From NCBI GenBank assembly GCA_905206345.1, contig CAJLGW010000001.1, forward strand, positions 1-64,000: a DNA stretch of 64,000 bases, given 5' to 3'. This DNA comes from an uncultured Sutterella sp. GTDB taxonomy: Bacteria; Pseudomonadota; Gammaproteobacteria; Burkholderiales; Burkholderiaceae_F. Position 1 is the stretch's first letter. Every line of letters begins with the position of its first letter. The notes under the pieces were generated by a model, which saw only the letters and a list, made by a program, of their open reading frames with translations, was not told the origin of the DNA and searched no databases. The position numbers and the translations under genes are program-made. Of the stretch, positions 33,973 through 43,946 are shown piece by piece.

Positions 33973-36096
33973 ATGACTCAATTAGACAAGATCATGAAAC
34001 CCCGTGCCATCGCTGTGGTGGGTGCTTCCACTAAGCCCCACACGATTGGCTCAGACATCATGAAACGCCTTCAGGAATACGGTTTTACGGGTGATATTTA
34101 CCCGGTTAACCCCAAGGGCGGCATCATCGAAGGCTTGCAAGCTTATCCGTCCGTGTTGGATATTCCCGGTGAAGTCGATCTTGCAATCATTGTTGTAAAC
34201 GCCAAATTTGTGTTGCAAACGATTGACCAATGTCATGAAAAGGGCATTGGCGGTTTGTGCGTTATCTCAGCTGGCTTTAAAGAAACGGGCCACGAAGGGA
34301 TGGAACTTGAACAGGCTTTATTAAAGAAGGTGCGTGATTACGGCATGCGATGTGTCGGCCCTAACTGCTTGGGTGTTGTTAATACTCATCCCTCCGTTCG
34401 TATGGACGGTTGCTTTGCTGAAAGTTTGCCCCAACGTGGTGACATCGGCTTTGTTTCTCAATCCGGCGCATTGGGCGGCGGGATTCTCAATATTTTGAAG
34501 GATCTCAATCTCGGTTTTGCTCAATTCATTTCCATTGGTAATCAAGCGGATGTTAACGCTGAAACGGCCATGGAATATTGGGAAAACGATGAAGACGTAA
34601 AGCAAATTTTGCTTTACATGGAATCCATTCAAAACCCTGCTAATTTCCGTCAATTGGCAACGCGTATTTCTAAGAAAAAGCCGATTTTGGCTTTAAAGGC
34701 CGGTCGCTCTGCAGCAGGCGCTTCAGCCGCCTCTTCTCATACGGGTTCTTTGGCCGGTGCCGATAAGGCAGCCAATGCCCTTTTGATGCAATCCGGTGTT
34801 ATTCGTGAGTACTCGCTTGAGAATTTGTTTGCGACCGCTAAAGTCTTCTCTAATTGCTCGATTCCCAAGGGTGATCGAGTGGCCATTGTGACCAATTCTG
34901 GTGGTCCCGGCATTATGGCAACGGACGCTGTGTGCGAATACGGTATGCAAATGGCGCAATTAACGGAAGAAACGAAGGCCACTTTGCGCAGTTTCTTGCC
35001 GGCCGCAGCTTCCGTTAAAAATCCGGTGGACATGATTGCTTCGGCGCCAATCGAACACTACAAGAAGACGTTGGAAACGGTGATTGCCGACGACAATGTC
35101 GACATGATCGTTGTCATTTATCTTCCGTTCTTGGGCTTGAAGGACATTGATGTTGCTAAGGCTGTGATGGAAATTAAGGCCGCCAATCCGCAAAAACCGA
35201 TCGTGGGCGTTTTCATGACGACGAGTAGCTTCTTTGAGCAATTGTCTGAAATGGACGTTAACGTTCCGTTCTTTATGTATGCCGAACAAGCTGTAGACGG
35301 TTTAAACCGTTTGAACCAACAACGCCTCTGGACGCAAAAGCCCGATGGCGTGACACCTGTTTATGATGTCAATAAGACGTTAGCTAAGTCGATTATGCAA
35401 GCAGCGTTGGATGACGGTCGTGATCAGTTGACGACTCGTGAGAGCATGGACGTTCTTGAGGCTTACGGTATCCGCATTTGCCAATCCGGTTTTGCCAAGG
35501 ATATTGAAGAAGCCGTGGCACTGGCTAACCGTATTGGTTACCCCGTTGTCATGAAGATGACGAGTAAGACGACGTCTCACAAGACGGACGTGGGTGGCGT
35601 GCGTGTGAATATTCAAAGTGAAGAAGCTTTGCGCGCTGAGTACGCTGATTTGATCGAGAAGTTGCGTGAACGCAATCTCTTAGAGGGTCTTGAAGGCGTG
35701 ATCATTCAAGAAATGGTCAAGGGTAATCGCGAAATGGTTTGTGGTATCGCAACCGATCCGCAATTCGGTCCCATGATGATGTTTGGTTTGGGTGGCGTCT
35801 TTATCGAAGTGATGAAGGATGTGACCTTCCGCATGGCTCCGCTCACGGATCAAGATGCCATGGATATGATCACGGGTGTTAAGGCCTACGGTCTTTTGCA
35901 AGGCGCTCGTGGTACGACGCCTGCACAAATGCCACAATTGCAAGAGAGCTTATTGCGTTTGTCTCAATTGGTAGGTGACTTCCCCGCCATCGAAGAGCTC
36001 GATATCAATCCGTTGATTATCAGTGAAAAGAATGGTGAAGGCATTGCCGTTGATGGTCGTATCAAACTTAATATTGAAAAAGCAAAGAATCTTTAA
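33973..36096 (+). CDS. ADP-forming acetate-CoA ligase/acyl-CoA synthetase family protein
   Basis: A 707-residue fused ADP-forming acyl-CoA synthetase. Domains in order: CoA-binding Rossmann domain (about 5-130: IAVVGASTKPHTIGSDIMKRL), two succinyl-CoA ligase-like domains (about 150-460; CVGPNCLGVVN, SQSGALGGGILN, AASSHTGSLAGAD), and a C-terminal ATP-grasp domain (about 485-705; VVMKMTSKTTSHKTDVGGV, GLGGVFIEVMKDV, ELDINPLII). The enzyme links acyl-CoA cleavage to ATP formation, with acetate the usual product in anaerobes. No acetyltransferase domain is fused, unlike Pat. The ATG at 33973 follows AAGAGG by 9 nt. It may provide substrate-level ATP under low oxygen. Confidence 0.88.
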   Translation: MTQLDKIMKPRAIAVVGASTKPHTIGSDIMKRLQEYGFTGDIYPVNPKGGIIEGLQAYPSVLDIPGEVDLAIIVVNAKFVLQTIDQCHEKGIGGLCVISAGFKETGHEGMELEQALLKKVRDYGMRCVGPNCLGVVNTHPSVRMDGCFAESLPQRGDIGFVSQSGALGGGILNILKDLNLGFAQFISIGNQADVNAETAMEYWENDEDVKQILLYMESIQNPANFRQLATRISKKKPILALKAGRSAAGASAASSHTGSLAGADKAANALLMQSGVIREYSLENLFATAKVFSNCSIPKGDRVAIVTNSGGPGIMATDAVCEYGMQMAQLTEETKATLRSFLPAAASVKNPVDMIASAPIEHYKKTLETVIADDNVDMIVVIYLPFLGLKDIDVAKAVMEIKAANPQKPIVGVFMTTSSFFEQLSEMDVNVPFFMYAEQAVDGLNRLNQQRLWTQKPDGVTPVYDVNKTLAKSIMQAALDDGRDQLTTRESMDVLEAYGIRICQSGFAKDIEEAVALANRIGYPVVMKMTSKTTSHKTDVGGVRVNIQSEEALRAEYADLIEKLRERNLLEGLEGVIIQEMVKGNREMVCGIATDPQFGPMMMFGLGGVFIEVMKDVTFRMAPLTDQDAMDMITGVKAYGLLQGARGTTPAQMPQLQESLLRLSQLVGDFPAIEELDINPLIISEKNGEGIAVDGRIKLNIEKAKNL

Positions 36097-36122
36097 ATTG
36101 TTTCAATATTAATTTACTAATG

Positions 36123-36152
36123 GGGGCAGGTTTTCGAACCTGCTCCTTTTTC
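36123..36152 (+). terminator. terminator after the acyl-CoA synthetase gene
   Basis: Stem GGGGCAGGTT / AACCTGCTCC around TTCG, followed by TTTTTCTTTT. Confidence 0.93.
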
Positions 36153-36218
36153 TTTTGCATAAAAAATAAGCAAAACAAATTGAATTACAAAAAAAGTTTC
36201 TAAATTTAGCAACTTGCC

Positions 36219-36245
36219 TTGACTAACAAGCACTTGCAATATAAA
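36219..36245 (+). promoter_or_regulatory. probable promoter of the dcw cluster
   Basis: -35 TTGACT at 36219 and a -10-like TATAAA at 36240 (spacer 15), or TAAATT at 36242 (spacer 17). It lies directly before the MraZ-type repeats and is the only good promoter above mraZ. Confidence 0.6.
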
Positions 36246-36250
36246 TTGAG

Positions 36251-36285
36251 GTGTAAGAAAGTGGGAAAAAGTGGGAGTAGGTGCC
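36251..36285 (+). promoter_or_regulatory. MraZ operator repeats
   Basis: GTGGGA occurs at 36261 and 36271, with weaker GTG copies at 36251 and 36281, all in 10-bp phase. MraZ is known to bind TGGGA-N5 direct repeats next to its own promoter, so autoregulation of the dcw operon is expected. Confidence 0.75.
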
Positions 36286-36348
36286 TCAATGTGGATTGGT
36301 GCTCCCGATTTTCTGCACCAGAAGGGGAAGTTTTTTCGGGTGAGCCTT

Positions 36349-36777
36349 ATGTTTCAAGGAACGTCGCTCTTAGTCTTGGATGTCAAAGGACGTCTCTCGT
36401 TGCCGGCACGGCATCGCGAGAGCCTTTTGTCGTCTTGTGACGGCGAAGTGACTTTAACATGTCACCCTGATGGCTGTGTATTGCTATATCCCCAACCTCA
36501 GTGGAAAGAGTTAAGTGAAAAGTTGATGCAACTGCCCTATGCGTTGCGAGCTTTTCAACGTCGACTTTTAGGTTGTGCCGTGACGGTTAAGGTCGATGCC
36601 GCTGGTCGTCTTTTGATTCCCAGCGAATTGCGAACCCTTTGCAGTTTGAATCGCGAAGTGACCTTTGTTGGTGTTGGTAATCACTTTGAACTTTGGGATC
36701 AAGGCCATTACACCGAGTACATGGATCGTGAAATGGCTAAGGGCTTACCGCCTGAATTAGAGTCATTTGTTTTGTAA
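36349..36777 (+). CDS. mraZ: transcriptional regulator MraZ
   Basis: A 142-residue AbrB-like protein that forms rings and represses the division/cell-wall cluster. It has two tandem SpoVT-AbrB repeats: LDVKGRLSLPARHRESLL near the N-terminus and VDAAGRLLIPSELR in the second half, each with the family D-x-x-G-R-x-x-(L/I)-P core. The long open frame starts at 36271, inside the operator, so the ATG at 36349 (MFQGTSLLVLD) is preferred because it matches family N-termini. It is the first gene of the dcw cluster, 13 bp before rsmH. Confidence 0.94.
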   Translation: MFQGTSLLVLDVKGRLSLPARHRESLLSSCDGEVTLTCHPDGCVLLYPQPQWKELSEKLMQLPYALRAFQRRLLGCAVTVKVDAAGRLLIPSELRTLCSLNREVTFVGVGNHFELWDQGHYTEYMDREMAKGLPPELESFVL

Positions 36778-36790
36778 GGAGAGGATGGAA

Positions 36791-37744
36791 ATGAATAAGC
36801 CCTTCGTTCACCTCTCCGTTATGCGAGAGGAAGCACCTCGAGAATTGGTGCATAACGCCGATGGCATTTATGTGGATGCGACCTTTGGTCGTGGCGGCCA
36901 CTCTCGTCTTATTCTTGAATCTTTAAGTCCCAAGGGACGTCTTATTGCGTTTGACCGAGATCCGGAAGCCATTGTCGCGGCTGCCGAAATCAAGGATGAG
37001 CGCTTTACGATTATCCATGCACCGTTTTCTCAATTAAAAGAAAAACTGTTGACTTTAGGTGTGACCGAAGTTGACGGTGTTTTCATGGATATTGGTGTAT
37101 CAAGTCCTCAAATTGACGATGCCTCCCGCGGTTTTTCATTCCGTATGGATGGGCCACTTGATATGCGTATGGATACGACGACGGGGATGACGGCAGCCCA
37201 ATGGCTTGCTACAGCCCAAGAGCGTGAAATTGCCAATGTCATTTCTGATTTAGGTGAGGAGCGTTTTGCTCGAAAAATTGCCAAAACGATCTGCCAAACG
37301 CGTGAAGAATCCCCGTTAACGACAACGCAACAATTGGCCAAGTTAGTGGCAAGCGTTGTCCCGATGAATAAAAAGGATCCCACGCAAAATCCGGCAACGC
37401 GTACCTTCCAAGCTATTCGCATTCATATTAATAGCGAGTTGGATGAGTTAACCCATGCACTTAATGGCGCAATGGATGTGGTTAAAGACGGCGGGCGAAT
37501 CGCAGTCATCACCTTCCATTCGTTAGAAGACCGTATTGTGAAGCGGTTTTTCGATAAAGCTGCACATCCGGAACGTGATATTGATCCTCGTTTGCCGCTT
37601 CGTCCTGATCAATTGCCTCAACCGCTTTTGTCAGATGTGCGTCGAATCTTACCCAGCAAGGAAGAATGCGCTGAAAATCCTCGAGCTCGCAGCTCCATTT
37701 TGAGAGTGGCGACCCGTTCTCGCGGGGAGGATGGGGCATGCTGA
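36791..37744 (+). CDS. rsmH: 16S rRNA (cytosine-1402-N4)-methyltransferase RsmH
   Basis: RsmH (MraW) methylates N4 of C1402 in the 16S rRNA P-site. The 317-residue protein has the SAM motif VDATFGRGGHSRLIL (about 27-41), then FMDIGVSSPQIDDASRGFSF, the substrate region RKIAKTIC and TRTFQAIRIHIN, and FHSLEDRIVKRFF. Two ATGs are possible: 36785 lies only 3 nt after AAGGAG, whereas 36791 (MNKPFVHLSV) has a 9-nt spacing and fits family starts. The stop overlaps ftsL. Confidence 0.95.
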   Translation: MNKPFVHLSVMREEAPRELVHNADGIYVDATFGRGGHSRLILESLSPKGRLIAFDRDPEAIVAAAEIKDERFTIIHAPFSQLKEKLLTLGVTEVDGVFMDIGVSSPQIDDASRGFSFRMDGPLDMRMDTTTGMTAAQWLATAQEREIANVISDLGEERFARKIAKTICQTREESPLTTTQQLAKLVASVVPMNKKDPTQNPATRTFQAIRIHINSELDELTHALNGAMDVVKDGGRIAVITFHSLEDRIVKRFFDKAAHPERDIDPRLPLRPDQLPQPLLSDVRRILPSKEECAENPRARSSILRVATRSRGEDGAC

Positions 37745-38088
37745 AATATTTCAATTTGATGTTTATTCGCAAACATCTTTTGATGATTAGCATTGGTTTA
37801 CTCACCGTTTCATTGGTGACGGAAGCGGTGTTGATTGTGAACTCTCAATACCGAGTACGAGAACTCACGATCACGATTGAGCAAGAACAAGAGTATGGCC
37901 GTCGTCTGCAAGACGAGTCTAAAGAGTTGCGCATTGAATTGGCAAAGGCGACTTTGCCTGCCTATATTTCCAAAACAGCCTTAGAGATGGGGCTTGAGGC
38001 CGCTCGCAACGAAAATACCGTTATCTTACAACCCAAGCCGGTGCCACACTTCGTAACGCGTAAGCGTCAAGGGGAGGGCTCGAAATGA
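37738..38088 (+). CDS. ftsL: cell division protein FtsL
   Basis: A 116-residue bitopic protein with a short cytoplasmic start, one transmembrane helix (about 15-33, LMISIGLLTVSLVTEAVLIV) and a periplasmic coiled coil (QYRVRELTITIEQEQEYGR to about 95). FtsL joins FtsB and FtsQ to activate FtsWI at the septum. Sequence identity in this family is low, so the call also rests on size, topology and the place between rsmH and ftsI. It overlaps ftsI by 4 bp (ATGA). Confidence 0.92.
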   Translation: MLKYFNLMFIRKHLLMISIGLLTVSLVTEAVLIVNSQYRVRELTITIEQEQEYGRRLQDESKELRIELAKATLPAYISKTALEMGLEAARNENTVILQPKPVPHFVTRKRQGEGSK

Positions 38089-39896
38089 GAAATACCCCCT
38101 TGTTCGAAAGATTAAAGATTGCGGTGACGCAAAAGGCCTCGTCTTTTTGGAACGAAGACCGCTCGCCTAAGCGCCAAAAACGTGCGGCTGAACGCGAGAA
38201 AGATTGGCGTACAACGGAAATTTCACAAAAGCGCTCGCATGTTTTGTTGGGCACGCTAGTTTCGGTTTTCTCTATTTGCTTCTTACGAGCCGTTTACTTG
38301 CAATGTTTCAACACGGAGTTTTTGCAACGTCAAGGGGAATTTCGTTACGCAAAAACGCTCGATATTACAGCCGGTCGTGGTCAAATTTTTGACCGCAATG
38401 GTGTTGTCTTGGCGGCGTCCTTGCCTGCTCGTTCCATTTGGGCAACGACCAATTTGGTTGAAATTACGCCTAATGAAATTGCGCAGCTCAGTCAATTGCT
38501 CGGCGTTTCCACGAACACTTTGCAAAAGCGTTTAGCGCGCCCGAATGCTTGGGTCAATATTGCGCGTCAAGTGGACATGGAAACGGTTCGCAAAGTGCAA
38601 GCGATGAAGATTTCCGGCTTCACGTATACGCCTGATGTTAAGCGCCAGTATCCCGGTGGTGAGCTTTCTGCCCACATTGTTGGTTTTAACAATCGAGAAA
38701 ATCACGGGCAAGAAGGGATTGAGTTAGCAAACGATAAGACGTTGACCGGTCAAAATGGACAACGTCGCGTCATCCGTGATCGTTTGGGGCACGTGATCGA
38801 AGAAGTTTGGGCTCAAGAACCGGTTCCCGGTAAAGATTTGCATCTTTCGATTGACTCCCGCATTCAGTTCATTGCCTATAGTGCGGTTAAGCGAGCGGTA
38901 GAAAAGCATAGTGCTAAGGCGGGTGCTGCCGTGGTTGCTGACTCCATCACGGGTGAAATTTTGGCGCTTGCCAGTTGGCCGGCCTTCGATCCCAACGATC
39001 GAAGCACGTTTGCTTGGGATCGCATTCGCAATCGCGTTGTGACCGATACGTTTGAACCGGGTTCCACCGTTAAACCTTTCTCAATTGCCAAGGCCATTGA
39101 CTTAGGTATTGTTCGTCCGGACAGTCTCATTCAGACGGCACCGGGACAAATTGTTGTGGCTGACCGAAAAATTAGTGATAGCAAAGATTATGGTCTTTTG
39201 ACGGTGTCGCAGGTGATTGCCAAGTCCTCGAACGTAGGCACGGTGAAGATTTCTTTGCAGATTCCTCCTCAAGTGCTTTGGGATACGTACACGCGCTTGG
39301 GATTTGGTCAAGCTCCCCAAGTGGGCTTCCCGGGTGTTGTCGCTGGTCGTTTGCGTCCCGCTAAGACTTGGGGACCGGTGGAACAAGCAACGGTTTCCTA
39401 TGGCTACGGCTTATCGACCTCTTTGATGCAGTTGGCACAAGCCTATACGGTTTTTGCTCGCAACGGTGACGTGATCCCGTTAACCTTAATGAAGCGAGAT
39501 CATGCCGCTGCCGGTGAACAAATTTATCGTCCCGAAACGGCACGACAAATGCGCGCCATGATGATGACAACGGTGCACCGTGGTGGGACGGCTTCTCGGT
39601 TGAAGGTGACGGGCTACACGGTAGCTGGTAAGACCGGGACGGTTTATAAAGTTAAAAACGGTGAGTATGTCCGTGACTACGTGGCCTCTTTTGTTGGTTT
39701 GGCACCGGCTACGCAACCGCGTTTGGTGGTGGCTGTTATGATTGACGAACCGAAGGATGCCGGTCACGTGGGTGGCGTGGTGGCGGCACCCGTATTTGGC
39801 GAAATTGTAGAGTCTGCTTTGCAGACGATGCTCGTGAATCCCGATGATCCTATGATGATTGCCGGCCGAGGTGTGTTGGCTAAGAGTGCACAATGA
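38085..39896 (+). CDS. ftsI: septal transpeptidase FtsI (PBP3)
   Basis: The class B penicillin-binding protein that crosslinks septal peptidoglycan. In the 603-residue protein a transmembrane helix (about 51-71) follows a basic cytoplasmic tail. Then come the pedestal domain (RGQIFDRNGVVLAAS) and the transpeptidase domain with Ser327 in GSTVKPF, SSN at 381-383 and KTGT at 516-519, all catalytic motifs intact. It overlaps both ftsL and murEF by 4 bp, so translation is probably coupled. Confidence 0.96.
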   Translation: MRNTPLFERLKIAVTQKASSFWNEDRSPKRQKRAAEREKDWRTTEISQKRSHVLLGTLVSVFSICFLRAVYLQCFNTEFLQRQGEFRYAKTLDITAGRGQIFDRNGVVLAASLPARSIWATTNLVEITPNEIAQLSQLLGVSTNTLQKRLARPNAWVNIARQVDMETVRKVQAMKISGFTYTPDVKRQYPGGELSAHIVGFNNRENHGQEGIELANDKTLTGQNGQRRVIRDRLGHVIEEVWAQEPVPGKDLHLSIDSRIQFIAYSAVKRAVEKHSAKAGAAVVADSITGEILALASWPAFDPNDRSTFAWDRIRNRVVTDTFEPGSTVKPFSIAKAIDLGIVRPDSLIQTAPGQIVVADRKISDSKDYGLLTVSQVIAKSSNVGTVKISLQIPPQVLWDTYTRLGFGQAPQVGFPGVVAGRLRPAKTWGPVEQATVSYGYGLSTSLMQLAQAYTVFARNGDVIPLTLMKRDHAAAGEQIYRPETARQMRAMMMTTVHRGGTASRLKVTGYTVAGKTGTVYKVKNGEYVRDYVASFVGLAPATQPRLVVAVMIDEPKDAGHVGGVVAAPVFGEIVESALQTMLVNPDDPMMIAGRGVLAKSAQ

Positions 39897-42751
39897 TTGC
39901 AAATATCAAGAATTACGTTGACTTATTAAAGCGTTTAGCCCCCGAGGCTAAACGTCTTGTTTTGGACTCCCGCACCGTTGGTGCGGGTGATGTTTTTATT
40001 GCGGTCCCTGGTTTACATGTGGACGGTCGACAATTCTTAGAACAAGCTGCCCAAAAGGCAACGGCTGTGGTTTATGAAGATGACGGGATTCGTCGTACTT
40101 ACGCGGTGCCCGCGATTGCAGTGCCTGAGTTATCGAAGTATCTCGGCAATTTTGCAGCAGAATTCTATCGCCACCCGACGCAAGACCTGTTTGGTGTAGG
40201 TATCACGGGTACAAACGGTAAAACCACCACCTCTCACTGGGTTTCTCAGTTGTTAACGGCTTTAGAAGAGCCTTGCGCTGCCATTGGTACGATTGGTTGC
40301 ACGATGGCAGGAAAGCCTTTCCCTTCAGCCCCTTTAACGACGCCCGATGCAGCTTCTTTGCAAGGGTTATTCCGAGATTTGGCCAAAGCCGGTGCCAAAG
40401 CCTTTGCTGTTGAAGCCAGTTCCATCGGTTTGGAACAAGGACGTCTGCAAGGCACGCATTTTGATGTTGCTGTCTTTACGAATTTAAGTCGCGACCACCT
40501 TGACTATCACCATGATATGCAGGCCTACGAAGAGGCTAAAGGCATTTTGTTTGATTGGCCGCAGTTGCGTAGTAGTGTTATCAATATTGATGATGAAGCA
40601 GGTTTGCGTCTTGCCGAACGTTGCGTTTGCCGTGGTGTGAAGTGCTTTGTGACGACAACGCGTGGGACGTTACCCTTGCCGGGGACGCATAGCATTGCTG
40701 CAGAGAACATTCGAGCAATGCAAGACGGGATGGAATTTGATTTGGTCTATGAAGGCAATCGTCATCATTTAGCCGTTCATCTTTTTGGCGAATTTAATAT
40801 TTCAAATCTTTTAGGTGTGATTGGTGTTGCATTGGCCAAGGGTTATGACATTGAAACGATCATGCCGTTGTTGCCACACTTGGTGCCGCCTGCCGGTCGT
40901 ATGCAATTGGTTAAGCATGACCGTACGGCTTTAGGTGTCGTGGACTATAGTCATACGCCGGACGCAGTGGAAAAAGCACTTTTAGCTCTTCGCCCGATTG
41001 TGAGAGCTCGTCGTGGCAAACTTTGGGTTATTGTGGGAGCGGGTGGCGATCGCGATAGCGGTAAGCGTCCAATCATGGCAAGCATTGCCCAACAAATGGC
41101 CGATTTTGTGGTTTTAACGAGCGACAATCCCCGCACAGAAAACCCGACAGACATTTTGGCTCAGATGGTCGCCGGTATGAAAGAAGGCGGTCACCCCTAC
41201 GTGGTGATTGAAGATCGTCGTGAAGCCATTCAAAAAGCTGTTAATACTGCTGCTCCCGAAGACATTATCTTGGTAGCCGGTAAGGGACATGAGCTTTATC
41301 AAGATATCCAAGGCGTCAAGCATCCCTTTAGTGACAAAGTGGAAGTGCACAATGCGCAATGGATGAAGGTGATGCCACCGGACTCCTTGATGCGAGTGAA
41401 GTACCTTGCCAATTTGTTGCCCGGTTCGAAATTCTTGGGCAGTGACGTTCCCTTTAGTTCTGTCTCGACCGACACAAGATCGGTGACCAACGGAACGCTC
41501 TTTTTTGCCTTAAAGGGTGATCGTTTTGACGGTCATGACTTTGTGATGCAAGCGATGCACGCAGGTGCAGTGGCCTTGGTGGTTGATCATGAAGTTAACT
41601 GCCCCTTGCCTCAAATCGTTGTCAATAATGTGAAATTGGCATTGGGTGCTAGTGCGGGCTATTGGCGCAGTAAACAGGCGCTTAATATGGTGGCTGTTGC
41701 AGGCAGTAACGGTAAAACCACCACCACGCAAATGATTGCTTCGATTTTGAGAGCTCACTATGGTGATCACGCTTTATCTACGCAAGGCAATCTCAACAAT
41801 GACATTGGAGTGCCGCTTATGTTGTGGCGTTTGCGTGAAAAACATGAAGCCGCTGTCATTGAGACCGGTATGAATCATGTGGGTGAAATGCGTTATTTGG
41901 CGGGGCTTGTTCAACCGAAGGTTGCTATCGTGACAAATGCCCAACGCGAACATCAAGAGTTTATGCAAACGGTTCAGGCTACAGCGCGTGAAAACGGAGA
42001 AATTTTCCGTCATATGATGCCTGCCAGCACAGCCGTGATTCCATTTGATGATGAGTGCAAAAACATTTGGCTTGAAATGGCTCAAAACTCTCAGATTGTG
42101 ACGTTTGGTTTGCCCAATGAAGCGGATGTGACCGGTACGATGACGCCGACCAATACCGGGATGGATGTCAAAATCAATACTCCCATCGGTGACTTTAAGG
42201 CGCATTTGAAAGTTCGTGGGGAACACAATTTCAAAAATGCATTAGGTGCCACGGCGGTTGCATTATCTCTGAGTTTGTCTACGGATGTGATTGCTAAGGG
42301 ATTAGAAGCCTTTGAACCGATCAAGGGCCGAGGCGCTGTCATTACGACTGATCGTTATACCGTCATTGACGACGCTTATAATGCCAATCCCGACAGCATG
42401 AAAGCCAGTATTGATATTTTGGCCTCTATGCCCGCACCGCGATTGTTGGTGGCAGCAGATATGTTGGAGTTGGGGGACAAGTCTCGTGAGTACCACGAGG
42501 AAATTGCCACTTATGCTGTCCAAAAAGGCATTGATGGTTTTATTACAACCGGCAGTGCAATGAAATTTGCGTATGAGAAATTCCGTGAGTTAAAGCCCGG
42601 CGCTGAAGTCATCTGGGAAGGGGAACGCAAGGAATTTCTGAATAAACTTTTGGAAATTAAAGATCGTTATCGTTCTATTTCGGTCAAGGGTTCCAATAGT
42701 ATGCGACTCGATTTGGCTGTGAAGGCACTGGTCGAGTCCGAGAAACGTTAA
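39893..42751 (+). CDS. murE/murF: bifunctional MurE-MurF fusion ligase
   Basis: One 952-residue frame joins two consecutive peptidoglycan ligases. Residues 1 to about 495 are MurE, which adds meso-diaminopimelate to UDP-MurNAc-L-Ala-D-Glu: P-loop GTNGKTTT at 106-113, and SDNPR near 410, the motif that selects DAP over Lys. Residues about 500-952 are MurF, which adds D-Ala-D-Ala: ATP loop AGSNGKTTTTQM near 603, then NAYNANPDSMKASI-like YNANPDSM near 826. Both active sites look complete. MurE-MurF fusions occur in some Burkholderiales such as Bordetella. The start overlaps ftsI; mraY follows after 24 bp. Confidence 0.95.
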   Translation: MIANIKNYVDLLKRLAPEAKRLVLDSRTVGAGDVFIAVPGLHVDGRQFLEQAAQKATAVVYEDDGIRRTYAVPAIAVPELSKYLGNFAAEFYRHPTQDLFGVGITGTNGKTTTSHWVSQLLTALEEPCAAIGTIGCTMAGKPFPSAPLTTPDAASLQGLFRDLAKAGAKAFAVEASSIGLEQGRLQGTHFDVAVFTNLSRDHLDYHHDMQAYEEAKGILFDWPQLRSSVINIDDEAGLRLAERCVCRGVKCFVTTTRGTLPLPGTHSIAAENIRAMQDGMEFDLVYEGNRHHLAVHLFGEFNISNLLGVIGVALAKGYDIETIMPLLPHLVPPAGRMQLVKHDRTALGVVDYSHTPDAVEKALLALRPIVRARRGKLWVIVGAGGDRDSGKRPIMASIAQQMADFVVLTSDNPRTENPTDILAQMVAGMKEGGHPYVVIEDRREAIQKAVNTAAPEDIILVAGKGHELYQDIQGVKHPFSDKVEVHNAQWMKVMPPDSLMRVKYLANLLPGSKFLGSDVPFSSVSTDTRSVTNGTLFFALKGDRFDGHDFVMQAMHAGAVALVVDHEVNCPLPQIVVNNVKLALGASAGYWRSKQALNMVAVAGSNGKTTTTQMIASILRAHYGDHALSTQGNLNNDIGVPLMLWRLREKHEAAVIETGMNHVGEMRYLAGLVQPKVAIVTNAQREHQEFMQTVQATARENGEIFRHMMPASTAVIPFDDECKNIWLEMAQNSQIVTFGLPNEADVTGTMTPTNTGMDVKINTPIGDFKAHLKVRGEHNFKNALGATAVALSLSLSTDVIAKGLEAFEPIKGRGAVITTDRYTVIDDAYNANPDSMKASIDILASMPAPRLLVAADMLELGDKSREYHEEIATYAVQKGIDGFITTGSAMKFAYEKFRELKPGAEVIWEGERKEFLNKLLEIKDRYRSISVKGSNSMRLDLAVKALVESEKR

Positions 42752-42775
42752 AGAATTCAAGAAAGGAACACTTAA

Positions 42776-43930
42776 ATGTTATTGGAACTTTTCCAGTGGT
42801 TAGGGGAAGATATCCGCGCTTTTCAAGTCTTTAATTATTTAAGCTTGAGAGCCGTGATGGCAGCCTTGACGGCCCTGTTTATCGGTTTTGCAGCAGGCCC
42901 CGCTACTATTCGCTATTTAAAGGCAATGAAGGTGGGTCAAGCCGTTCGTAATAACGGTCCAAAGACACACTTGGTTAAAGATGGTACGCCGACCATGGGG
43001 GGCGTGCTTATTTTGATTTCCATTGCACTTTCGACCTTGTTGTGGATGGACTTAAGTAACCGTTTTGTTTGGGTGGTGCTTTTTGTCACGACAGGCTACG
43101 GTGCCGTAGGTTGGATCGATGATTACCGAAAGGTTGTGCATCACGATCCCAAGGGAATGAGCGCACGAGAAAAGTTCGGCTGGCTCTCCTTAATTGGTGG
43201 CTTGGCGTCTGTCTATTTGGCATTTGCAATTTCCGCTCCCACCAATATTCATGTGATTGACATGATTGTCGGTTGGGTGCAATCGGGTTTTCCTTTAACA
43301 ATGCCTTCGCAAGCGGATTTGATTATTCCTTTCTTTAAACATTTCGCTTATCCGTTGGGGATTGTGGGTTTTGTTATTTTGACCTACATCGTGATTGTTG
43401 GCACAAGTAACGCCGTCAATTTGACGGACGGCTTGGATGGTTTGGCCATTTTGCCGTGTGCGATGGTGGGGAGTGCTTTGGGGATCTTCGCTTACGTAGT
43501 TGGCCGTTATGACTTTGCTCACTACTTGCTCTTTCCTCATATTCCGGGGGCCGGTGAATTAGTGGTGGTTTGTGCTGCTTTAGCTGGTGCCGGTTTGGCC
43601 TTTTTATGGTTTAACGCTCACCCGGCACAAGTATTCATGGGTGACGTTGGTGCTTTGGCATTGGGTGGCGCATTAGGAACAATTGCCGTTATCACGCGTC
43701 AAGAGTTTGTGTTGGCCATCATGGGTGGGATTTTTGTGGTAGAAACTTTGTCTGTCATGATTCAAACCACCTACTTCCGGTATTCGGGCGGTCGTCGTAT
43801 TTTCTTGATGGCACCGTTGCACCACCATTTCGAATTAAAGGGTTGGAAAGAAACTCAAGTGGTGACGCGCTTTTGGATCATTACCTTTATTTTGGTTTTG
43901 ATCGGTTTGTCGACGTTAAAGATTCGCTAA
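42776..43930 (+). CDS. mraY: phospho-N-acetylmuramoyl-pentapeptide transferase MraY
   Basis: MraY moves phospho-MurNAc-pentapeptide onto undecaprenyl phosphate, giving lipid I at the inner membrane. The 384-residue protein has ten hydrophobic helices and the family motifs: [38 protein letters not shown] with the Asp pair, [37 protein letters not shown] and the C-terminal [17 protein letters not shown] with its three His. Length and motif order are standard. It is followed by murD with a 16-bp gap. Confidence 0.97.
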   Translation: MLLELFQWLGEDIRAFQVFNYLSLRAVMAALTALFIGFAAGPATIRYLKAMKVGQAVRNNGPKTHLVKDGTPTMGGVLILISIALSTLLWMDLSNRFVWVVLFVTTGYGAVGWIDDYRKVVHHDPKGMSAREKFGWLSLIGGLASVYLAFAISAPTNIHVIDMIVGWVQSGFPLTMPSQADLIIPFFKHFAYPLGIVGFVILTYIVIVGTSNAVNLTDGLDGLAILPCAMVGSALGIFAYVVGRYDFAHYLLFPHIPGAGELVVVCAALAGAGLAFLWFNAHPAQVFMGDVGALALGGALGTIAVITRQEFVLAIMGGIFVVETLSVMIQTTYFRYSGGRRIFLMAPLHHHFELKGWKETQVVTRFWIITFILVLIGLSTLKIR

Positions 43931-43946
43931 TCAAAAGGTGAAAATC

